Positions 44,761 to 54,129 of a stretch of DNA of 64,000 nt are shown here, piece by piece. The notes beneath the pieces were generated by a model. That model was not told the DNA's origin. It saw only the letters and a program-made list of their open reading frames with translations, and ran no database searches. The stretch is from positions 96,365,247 through 96,429,246 of the forward strand of contig CM043954.1 of assembly GCA_014529385.2 (NCBI GenBank). The letters are read 5' to 3'. Source of the DNA: Adiantum capillus-veneris. Taxonomy: Eukaryota; Streptophyta; Polypodiopsida; Polypodiales; Pteridaceae. Position numbers and translations under genes: made by a program. Each line of letters opens with the position of its first letter. Position 1 is the first letter of the stretch.

Positions 44761-46425
44761 TGTGAGGGAGATGGAAACACCACGCTACCAGTAGAATTCC
44801 AAGGAGTAGTTTCCAAAGCTATTCTTGACAGTGGAGCGGGAGTTGCTATCGCCACCAAGGAAATCTGGAAAAAATGGGGAAAACCAGCTTTGAGAGCTAC
44901 CAAAATGAAATTGCAATTGGCAGACGGGTTCATGGAGAAGCCTCTAGGACTCTTAGAAAAAGTTATTTTCACTTCGTGCGGGATCGAGTATGAGCATACA
45001 TTTGTAGTAGTTGATTTCGACAAAAAGAACAATTATGAGATCATCTTGGGAAGACCATTCATGCGACAATTGAAGATGGTCCAAGATTGGGGTTACGACC
45101 ACATATACCTCAGACATGGCGAGACAACAACTAAAATACACCTGAAAGACCATAGTTACAAAGATGTGAACCAAACACCTGTGGAAGAGTTTGATTCAGC
45201 TACAGTAGCAGGATCAAGACTCCTAGCATGGTTAGGGCAACAAAAAGAGCTATGGATGTGCAGAGCTTCACATTGTGGAAGCTTAAGAAGAGAGGAATGC
45301 GTCTTAGAAAGAGCAATTGAGGACAAGGAGTATATTCCGAAACCTTTCCCTGAAGATGCCTTGGAATCTCTAGAATGGGAACACATACTAGCAACATTGG
45401 ATGTCTGTACCATTACAGATAGTCCAACAACAAAATTTTGCGATAAGGATGGCTATGATGTGCTACCCTACTACATGGTAAACATTATACCAGGAGAAGA
45501 TGAGACGATAGAACCACCGGGACAAGAAGAGTTTTATGACTCCTTTGAACATCTGGAAGAAAATGATGATGCAGATAATGAGTGTTCAGACACCTCAAGT
45601 GAGCGTGGAAGGGAAGCCGAGAATATCAAGTTTTATGATTTTTCTAATCAACACCCTAGACGCCAGGAACACTATAGGAGGAAAAGAGCAGGAAACAAAG
45701 TGAGAGAGAACCTGATGCCCAGGATAAAAGGTAAGACTCACTATTTGATGCTTGTAAAAGCGTCAAATAGTGATTGTGTAAAAGCAGAGGATTGTGTAAA
45801 AGATCAAATATCAGGAAGATTCTCAAAAGATCGAAGGAAAAGAACGCGAGAGGAAATAAAACAGGAAAGAAAAGCTAAAACAGAAACAAAATCACAAAAA
45901 ACAAAAAAATCAAAAAAAGAAACAACAAAAGACCAAGATTGGACCAAACTGGAGCGTAAACAAAAATACCAAGAACTGAAATGGCCTTTACGTGAGATAT
46001 GGACTACTGAAGAAGATAGTGATGGTAAAGGGGAGTCAAAAAAGGGAAACATGAATGTACCATCACACTATCGGAAATTTACCGTCCAGGACAAAAAAAT
46101 CATCATGACACCACCAGTCAGGGAAAGAACCAACCAAGAATCTTATGATGGGCCAGAAAATGCAAAAAGGATAGACCTTGCAGAACCAGGTGAAAAGCCT
46201 CAGCCGGTCTATATAGCAAACGATTTAGAGCCTGAAGAAGAAGAACGGCTAACCCAACTTCTCAAGAAGTATAAAGATGTGTTTGCATGGTCCTACAAAG
46301 GCCTTAAAGGAGTTGATCTATCGATATGCCAACATACAATTCCTTTGAAATCAGATGCAAAACCTAGCAAACAACGTCCTTATACATATAATGACACATT
46401 TGCTAAACGAATCAAAGAAGATTGA
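44761..46425 (+). pseudogene. pol: element E protease, spacer and start of RT
   Basis: One open frame. The retropepsin has its active-site LDSGAGVAIA at 44824-44850 and the second conserved segment IILGRPFMRQL near 45045. The frame then crosses a long spacer: an acidic stretch near 45500-45600, then a very Lys-rich stretch near 45830-45960 (KKTKKSKKETTKDQ). RT begins near 46210 with ERLTQLLKKYKDVFAWSYKG. The frame breaks at 46425 by a small shift. The 350-residue spacer is much longer than usual. Confidence 0.88.
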
Positions 46426-46919
46426 TAAACTGATGGAAGCTGAATTCATCTATGAAATCGAACATACAGATTGGGTGTCACCCATTGTGGTAGTTTCCAA
46501 AAAGAATGGAAAACTGCGAGTGTGTAAACCTCAAAAAGGTAAATGCAGCCACCATAAGGGATAATTATCCCTTGCCAATCACAGAACATGTACTTAAGCG
46601 GGTGGCCGGGAAACGGGCTTATTCCTTTCTGGATGGGTTTTCAGGATACAACCAACTGGCAATAGCAAGGGAGGATCAACACAAAACAGCATTTTCCACA
46701 GAATGGGGAATTTATGCATATCGAGTTATGCCGTTTGGGTTAACTAATGCCCCAGCTACCTTCCAAAGGTTAATGACGCACGCGTTCAAAGAATACCTAA
46801 GAATATTCTTAGAAATTTACATGGATGATCTTTGTGTACACTCTCTTCTACGAGAGCAACATATTGACCATTTGCAAAAGGTCTTTGAAAAAATGCAAGA
46901 CATATCGAATCTGTCTTAA
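46426..46919 (+). pseudogene. pol: element E reverse transcriptase core
   Basis: Continues RT in two shifted frames: DWVSPIVVVSKKNGKLRVC near 46470, then VNLKKVNAATIRDNYPLP, SFLDGFSGYNQLAI, VMPFGLTNAPATFQRLM and the catalytic EIYMDDLCVHS (Asp pair near 46824). Frameshifts near 46410 and 46525 inactivate it. Another shift follows at 46919. Confidence 0.93.
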
Positions 46920-47864
46920 CCCGGAGAAGTGTATATTCATGGTTAAGCAAGGCCGCATCTTAGGACACATTGACTCAAGAAATGGCATAATCACTCACCT
47001 AGACAAAGTCAAATTCATTGTAGACCTACCCAGGTCTACTAATGCGAAACAAGTGCAATCCTTCATGGGACACTGCGGATATTATCGTAGATTCATATAC
47101 ATGTATGCGGTTATCGCACAACCTCTGTATCGTCTGCTAGTCAATTTCGATTGGACCGAGGAGTGTGAAACTTCATTCCAAAAGCTGAAGGAAAACCTTA
47201 TATCAGCACCTGTACTAAAAGCACCAGATTGGGAAAAGATATTCCATGTTCACATTGATGCTTTTGCATATGCAATTGGAAGTATTCTGGCTCAATCTGG
47301 AGACGAAACAATGGATTTTCCAGTTTGTTATATGCAAGCTGACAGTTAAACAGTGCGGAAAAGAACTACACAACCACCGAACGAGAAGGGTTAGGAATGA
47401 TTTATGCTGTAAAGAAATTTTGGCATTATTTGCTAGCAAATAAATTTGTCTTCTTTACAGATCATCAAGCTCTTTTGTATCTGGTAAATAAACCATGAAA
47501 TACAGGGAGAATTGTACGTTGGTTTATTATATTGCTAGAGTTTGACTTCACAGTGGTGGTCAAAAAGGGTAAAACCCATCTACGAGCGGATTATCTTTCA
47601 AGGATACACAACGGGAAAGCTCCTGAAGCAGTAGATGATGACATACCAGATGCTTATCTTTTCAATATTGAAATGATACCCAAATGGTCTCAGGAAATTG
47701 GTAGCATTCTTTCCTTTGGTAGTGGGTTTAATAATACGGAATACAGATCCAAACAACAAACAATTCGACAAACAAAAAACTTCCAATTGATAGCAGGACG
47801 GCTGTATCATCTAGGCTCAGACCAAATCCTACGCTTATGTATAAATCCGGAGGAACTTGAGTGC
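46920..47864 (+). pseudogene. pol: element E RNase H and pre-integrase segment
   Basis: Frame 46825-47349 carries RT thumb sequence (NPEKCIFMVKQGRILGH) and the first RNase H segment FHVHIDAFAYAIGSILAQ. After a frameshift near 47345 come YTTTEREGLGMIYAVKKFW and FFTDHQALLYL, and then FDFTVVVKKGKTHLRADYLSR in frame 47532. Only one RNase H is evident. The frame then runs toward the integrase finger. Confidence 0.88.
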
Positions 47865-48110
47865 TAACTTGAAGAAGCACATGTCCAAGATTGTGCATTT
47901 CATTGTTCAACAGTGAAAACACACCAGAGACTAAAACAGTTAGGGGTTTATTGGCCAACTATGTATGCGTACACACATTCTTATGTTACCAATTGTACTT
48001 TATGTAGTGCCAAACAACCAGTGGATCACACAACATTGTTTCAGGTAAACATTGCACCTGCATGGAGTCAATATATCATTGATTTCTTAACCACCAGGAC
48101 GTTCCCTGAG
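47865..48110 (+). pseudogene. pol: element E first (extra) integrase H2C2 zinc-finger module
   Basis: After an in-frame TAA at 47865 the frame continues AHVQDCAFHCS, LKQLGVYWPTMYAYTHSYV and CTLCSAKQP: a His pair, a WPT centre and a Cys pair, the full H2C2 arrangement. It is followed by WSQYIIDFLTTRTFPENIT and then a second, separate finger. A gypsy integrase normally has one such module; this is a duplication in tandem. Confidence 0.78.
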
Positions 48111-48884
48111 AACATCACAAGAGCACGGAAAAAAGCTATAGAGCTGGAAGCTCGTGACTTTCAGTTGATTGGGAACCACCTCTATAAGCGAGGAAAGGAC
48201 AATCAACTTAGAATCTGTGCAAGTGAAAGCGAATACTTGCTGATTCTAGAACATGCACATAGCGGAATAAGTGGAGGCCATTTTTCGGGCGATAAGACGG
48301 CAAAAATAGTCTTAACGGCAGGTATATGGTGGCCTACATTGCACATGGATGCTGAAGAGTTTGTAAAGCGTTGTGAAGCGTGTCAGTGCACCAAGGTGCC
48401 GATAAAGAGAGATGAGATGCCACTACGGCCAATGATGGGAGCAAGAGCATTTGCAAAATGGGGCATTGATTTTGTGGGACCTATCTCACCCCCTGCATAT
48501 CGCACCCATACCCAATATATCATTGTGGCTACGGACTATCTCACAAAATGGGTCGAAGCCAAGGCAACACAAAAAGCAGATGCACGCACCACGGCACAAT
48601 TTTTGTATGAGAATGTTTTTGTACGATACGGTTTACCAATAGAAATTGTCAGTGATCGTGGGACACATTTTCTTAATGAAGTCATTGAATATCTGCTAGA
48701 GGAATTCATGGTCATACATAGGAAATTTGCTCCATACCATCCACAGGCAAATGGACAAGCTGAGGCCACAAATAAAACACTATGCACAGTTCTCACTAAA
48801 ATAGTGTCAGAGTCAAGAACAGATTGGGATCAGCAGCTACACTCACACTATGGGCATATAGGGTATCTTACAAAACATCAATAG
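48111..48884 (+). pseudogene. pol: element E integrase: second zinc finger and catalytic core
   Basis: Second H2C2 finger: HAHSGISGGHF, AGIWWPTLHMDAEEFV, CEACQ (48250-48390). Catalytic core: KWGIDFVGPI (first Asp), ATDYLTKWVEAKAT, IVSDRGTHF (second Asp, near 48650), YHPQANGQAEATNK (Glu, near 48765). All three catalytic residues are present. A frameshift near 48830 moves the C-terminal part to another frame. Confidence 0.93.
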
Positions 48885-49330
48885 GAACAACACCGTACAA
48901 CATGGTGTTTGGCCTAAATGCTATACTACCCATAGAGTTTTTAATTCCAACTCTACGAGTAGCGAAACGCTTAGAATGGACAGGGCATGAGCTCTCTTCA
49001 AGAGTAGATGATATTGAAAAGCTAGATGAACTCCGATTGAGAGCTGTAGCTTCAATCTATGCTAAAAAGAGAAGACAAAAAGAATTTTTTCACAAACATG
49101 TGCGCACTAAAGAGTTCAAAACAAGTGATTATGTACTTGTTTATACTTTGAAGCAACATGCCAAGAAACTTAAAAAGCGAGGGGATGGGCCCATTTGTGA
49201 TTAGTGATCTATCACAAAGTGGAGCTGTCAAGCTTGCTACATTAGCAGGTGAAGAAATGTTGAACTGGATTAGTGGATGTCGACTGAAGAAATATCATCT
49301 ACCACTCACACAGGAGATGCTCCAACAAAT
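48824..49330 (+). pseudogene. pol: element E integrase C-terminal domain
   Basis: Frame 48824-49204 carries LWAYRVSYKTSIGTTPYNMV and FKTSDYVLVYTL. A second shift near 49180 leads to PFVISDLSQSGAVKLATL and WISGCRLKKYH, the usual end of a plant gypsy integrase. No chromodomain. The frame does not stop here but continues into an extra domain. Confidence 0.85.
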
Positions 49331-51214
49331 TCATCAAGGAAAACAACGAATGAAGGAAAAACAGAGAGTACGAGAGGAAGCTCAAGCAAAAGCACAAGAA
49401 CGCATAGCAAAAAGAAGACTTCTGCGACAACAACAACAAAGTGGAGCACCAGTGAGAATCAATGCCATTCGACTGACGAAGTTGGATGAAGACACAGTGG
49501 AGCCAATAATTGCAGTCAAAGTGGGCAACAATCAAGTTGAATCAATGGCATTGCTTGATTCCTGGGGGATTCACTCTATATACAAAATGGGATGCCACGT
49601 GCGAGGCGGACAACTTTGATAAAAACCCCTATATACAACTCATATTAGGTAATATGACCCCCCTTTCTACGCTTATACGACAATCAATGAAGAAAATTAC
49701 CATACCCCTATCTTACATATAAAATCTAGGTCTCACATGATCTAATGGAGTAAAACTAGTCAAAGAGTGTGTAGCATAGTGTCTGGCAATGTACTAAGGG
49801 ACCACTTCTATTGATAATTAGATGTACCCTCAATGTGTCTAAGTTTGACTTGCAAACTACGTGCCCAATCAGCCTACACTCTAGCTACTCTCCTATTCTG
49901 ACCCATCCAAAGCTTGTGTAAATCAACCATTGACCTTCTCCAAATCATCTCTTATATATGACCGGCTTGATGAAAAATTTGATGTGTGACCTGACAAAAA
50001 AATTTCCCTAAATTCATTCGAGTTCTAGTGCACATCGATGACAAATCGTTACAAGTAATCAGCCCAGGTCAGGTCCCCCCCCCCCCTTAAATATGATACC
50101 CCCCTCCCCTATTTTTTTTCTTGGGAGATAGATTATTGGAGGCCTACCCCTAACTTATACGCTTATGTAACTTGTTAAACAAACCCCCTCCCCTGCACTT
50201 ATGTGGTGTGATAAGTTTTCCATGGTGAATCCCCCGGGGCTTGATTGTGGAGCTCAAGCAAATTTAATCTCTTACGGATTATACCAACAGCTCAAATCCA
50301 CAGGTCAACTTCATCCTACTCCTCAAGTGTTGGAAAGTAGTACATCACACCCGTTGAAAACATTGGGATGGACTATATTGCATGTACAAATACATCAATA
50401 TATTTACCCACACAAATTCTATGTGGTGGAGGATGAAAGCACACAACACCCAATGATGTTGGGACAACCTTGGCAAAAAGAGTACAATGTGCAGATAGAT
50501 TGGAATGCGAATGCAGTCAAAATTCAGCATGCACATGAACAATAGGTGATAGCCTTTGCTCAGCAATACCGGAATCATTAGCTGCAAGCCAAGCAATCAC
50601 TGGAAAAAGAGCCAAAAGCAAGAATGCCACCAAAGAACAACATGATACCCGAGACCAACAGACAGGTAAAAGACAACCATGCTAATTACAGACATACGAA
50701 GTCACCGGCCGCAATGCAAAGATCTAGGTTTCCAAAACAAGGGAAACAAGTATGGATGCGGAAGGATAGAAATGACATGGCAGACAAACAACAATGCAAC
50801 GAAAGAATTCAACCGAAGCAAATAGTTCAACCAAAAACCAAGGGCATAAAACAGATATGGATCCCAAAGAAAATGCTCAGCCATAACCCAAATGTCACTC
50901 GCATTTGGATACCAAAACAAAAGCAAAAGGAACTCCCTGCAGTACAAGCAACAACGGAAGGCAAACAGCTGCATTTGAAAAAGGACAGCCGACTTATGTG
51001 GATGCCAATCAGCAACAAAACAGTGGCAACAAAGGAAGTAGCCAAACATCTACAAAAATCGACAAAAGCAAAATACCAATGGAAAGCAAAGGCAATACGG
51101 CCCACGGCCATTCCGGCCAAGCCAATCCTCTCCATAGAAACAACTACGGCTATATCAACAGAAGCGACAAAGCGATTGCCTTTTGCAAAAAAACAATTAA
51201 ACAGAGAGCAGTAG
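49331..51214 (+). pseudogene. element E pol extension: second retropepsin-like domain and W-[IM]-P-K repeat tail
   Basis: After integrase, the same frame runs through a basic Gln/Arg-rich helix (49320-49450), then PIIAVKVGNNQVESMALLD, interrupted at 49560 by a DNA transposon (49561-50238), and resumes with CGAQANLISYGLYQQL, YPHKFYVVEDESTQHPMML and GQPWQKEYNVQIDW. That is the retropepsin layout: D-S/C-G-A active site, flap, and a late hydrophobic-G-x-P/R-W motif. Removing insert plus one duplicated 8-mer keeps the frame exactly. After stops at 50543 and 50579 a tail follows with repeats KQVWMRKD, KQIWIPKK, TRIWIPKQ and RLMWMPIS. Function unknown. Confidence 0.72.
49561..50238. mobile_element. 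small DNA transposon (hAT-like, non-autonomous) in element E
   Basis: A 678-bp insert with 14-bp inverted ends: CCTGGGGGATTCAC at the left and its reverse complement (13 of 14) at 50225-50238. It is flanked by a perfect 8-bp direct repeat GCTTGATT (49553-49560 and 50239-50246). No coding capacity; contains a run of C near 50082-50095. An 8-bp target duplication is characteristic of hAT transposons. The end sequence is not a textbook hAT terminus, so the superfamily is inferred from the duplication length. Confidence 0.85.
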
Positions 51215-53049
51215 AGTTACAGCTGTTACTTGCAAAGAAAACAAGAAACCTCGACGGCAAATGCCAATAAGCATCTTGCTTATTCCCTTCTCTTGCACAG
51301 CATTAATTTTTCCATGCATTGACCGAGTATGCATAAAATAGGGCCACATTAATCGGCCAAGCATTAGCACAAATTTTTCAACCTATGCATGGCACATACT
51401 CCGAGGCGATACCTTGTCGTCCGGGAGGACTCTGTCTAGGAGGGGGGGAGGCATTCTCAAATGCGGAACCAATAGAAGAAAGAGCAAAAAAGGGCATGAT
51501 TTTCGACTATTTTAAGGGTTGTTGTTTGATCGTGAAATTTTTTGGATTAACCCAAGTATGTATGCCCTTATACAACATGTATCTATAGTATATGGGGCCA
51601 AACGCCAAATCAAGCCCCTAGGTGTGTGTGTATATAAGTAGAAATAACCAATTTTCGGGCAAAATATTAGTAAAACGGAGAAATTCGGCCATAAAAATTG
51701 CATGTGAGTGTATATAATGTTTTGCGGTGATGTTTGTGATTTATTATGATTTTTGGAGATTTTTTGGGTTTGATTTGCTATTTTCTTTTTAATTTTGCTA
51801 ATTTTCGGCAGAAAAACTTCAAAAATACAAAAAGCAGGTGAAAAACGATCGTAATGAAAAACAAAAAATATGGGGATGATCAGTGACTATAAGACAACCT
51901 ATGGTACAGTGGGGGTGCAATTATGAGACTGGAGCGGAAAGCGTGTTTTGGCCAGGTTTTGACCAAAATGCCAAATTTCTGGTAAACAGAGCAAATGGAG
52001 TCCAAATCAAGAAATTTTTGAGCCTAAACCACATCTCGCAAGAAGATAGGAGCACATGTCAAATTTCATGAAAAGTGGTTCGGGGACATCCATTATAAGA
52101 AATTTTCACCTCATTTTTAGCTCATTTTCAATATTGACTTTGTGGAGAGAGCTTCTGCCACCCAGAGCGGACGGACCTTCCAACAGCTTCTACGACGCAC
52201 ACGACTACCCGACGAGCTTTAGACATGAGAGGTAGGCTCACCACCTTGAGCTTTTCACGCATGTTTGTCATTATGTCGCGAAAACTAGCGTAGGGATCAC
52301 ACACAAAGCGGGTGGTAGAGACCTACAAGTAGAGACGACGACCTAATGGCTAACCCAAAAGCAACAAGACTTCATCGGTAGCTTACCCTAGCATAGGAGA
52401 CCAGTCCTGGATGTTCAAAGGCAGTAGAAAACCATCGGGAAAACCCTAATTCCTAGAAACCCGCAAGAGGCCACGAAATGGAAAATCGGCGAGGTACCCA
52501 AAAGGTACCAAATTTCATGGGTAGGAGCATCTCGACATGCTCGACAAGTCTATGTGACCCACATAACCAAAAAGTGACCCGAAGCGGCACTAAACTTCAG
52601 AAACGACATCAGACACACAAAGCGTCAAATTGCTCTTGCGGCCAAACCGCATGCCCGTTTGCCACCAAACTTTACGAGCGGCTTTCCTAGACCATCAACA
52701 ACCAAGTCCTATGGTGGTTGACCACCACTAATCATCGAAGACATGTAAACGCAACCACGGGTGCTTCTAGAGCAACAAATTGCCAAATGAAGCTCCGATG
52801 AAGCCAAAGTCGACAAAAACCATACGGCAAGGATCCCCAGGGGATCGGGAAGCTATGGAGACGAACATCAAGAAATTTCATCCTCGTCAAAAAGCACTCC
52901 AAAAGTCAGAAAACGGCTCGGAGGCTCTGAAGTCCACACAGGGAGTTATTCTCTATCCATTTGACTTTTTTGTTGAAAATAGGCTTAAAAGGGATTTAGG
53001 GGGACCAAGGGCAGGCATTAGGAGCACAATCCATGAAAAAATCATCAGG

Positions 53050-53964
53050 AGACATCCTACGCGTAGGATGTCTCAAGGGCATTTCTGGACACAGACTCCA
53101 GCATTTTTCATCATACACATTTTCTGAATGACCTTTACATGATATCCACCAAGTCTCATCACAATTGGACCAAAATTGACCTCATATGCATGAAAAAATG
53201 CAAAGTTAGGGCATAAAGGCAATAATGGGCCATAGACCTACCAAATCTTGTCCAAATCACATGAAACTTGCACAACACATTCACCAACGCATCACCAACC
53301 AATCTGTGTGGTCAAAAGCAAAAATTGGTGAAGTAGACATCCTACGCGTAGGATGTTTATTTGACTTTTTTGGCCTACAGAGGATGTTTGTTCATTCTAG
53401 ATCCAATCACCTATCATCAAGAGCTCATATATCAATTTTGAAGCCATTCTAATCATTTTTAACTCCCAACACCTTCAAGATACACTTTTGGAGCCCAAAA
53501 ACACCACACAAGCTCTTACAAGCATTAATACTTATCCAAATCTAAATCCAAGAGCATAGCCATGTTCCATAGGCCAAGGACTACCCACAGAACAAATCTC
53601 ATGTCATTTTGATGAAAAAGACATCCTACGCGTAGGATGTCTTTTTCATCAAAATGACATGAGATTCGCATAGGATGTCTCCAGCATAATTTGTACCTTC
53701 TGTGCAAAGAGTGACATCATGGGAACCAATACCATGGTGCAAAGAGCCCATATACCAATTTTCAACCCATTTGGACATCAATTGCTACCTGTTATGGACT
53801 TTCTACCCAATTGGTGACCTAAATCTTGAATCAGCCAAAAAATCCACTTTTTGATATCCAAATCCATATCCAAGCATATAACCATGTTCCATAAGCCATG
53901 CACTACCAGCATGCCAAGTATGAACCAATTAAGATGAAAAAGACATCCTACGCGTAGGATGTCT
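53050..53964 (+). repeat. 3' cluster of 24-bp palindromes in element E
   Basis: AGACATCCTACG plus its reverse complement at 53050-53073, 53335-53358 (one end base changed), 53619-53642 and 53941-53964. Start-to-start spacing is 285, 284 and 322 bp. An extra right half-site lies at 53668-53681. The core is TACGCGTA. The same motif is in the 5' leader and, as a half-site, in both LTRs. Confidence 0.92.
53595..53666. repeat. 72-bp perfect inverted repeat without spacer
   Basis: Each 36-base arm runs from AATCTCATGTCATTTTGATG through the palindrome half; the centre is between 53630 and 53631. No mismatch found over 72 bases. It extends one of the 24-bp palindromes outward on both sides. Confidence 0.93.
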
Positions 53965-54129
53965 AAATGGAAAATTTTGGCCAGATTTGCACTGTGAGCA
54001 CATGCACAGTTTCACAAGTTCCTTTTAAGCTTTATTTTCAATTTTCAAGTCATTTGGATAGTTAAAACTCAGTTTCTCAGCTAATATGGAAAAAACGCTA
54101 ACTTCGGACTACTGAGTGCAACAGGATCT

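Larger units (their letters stand above)
51215..54129 (+). other. untranslated region of element E before the last reading frame
   Basis: Nearly 3 kb without a recognisable gene. From about 53000 it is built of degenerate tandem units of about 285-320 bp (shared phrases CCATGTTCCATA and GATGAAAAAGACATCC), each ending in the 24-bp palindrome. Tandem repeats in the 3' untranslated region are known in several plant gypsy lineages, notably Tat. Confidence 0.7.

Noticed and set aside
46920..47864. A second (archaeal-type) RNase H as in Tat elements
   Set aside because: Only one RNase H motif set is visible; the following sequence is the segment before the integrase finger.
53050..53964. Regularly spaced palindromic repeats as a CRISPR array
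   Set aside because: The spacing is about 285-320 bp, the spacers are themselves related to each other, and the setting is a plant retrotransposon. They are tandem-repeat ends.
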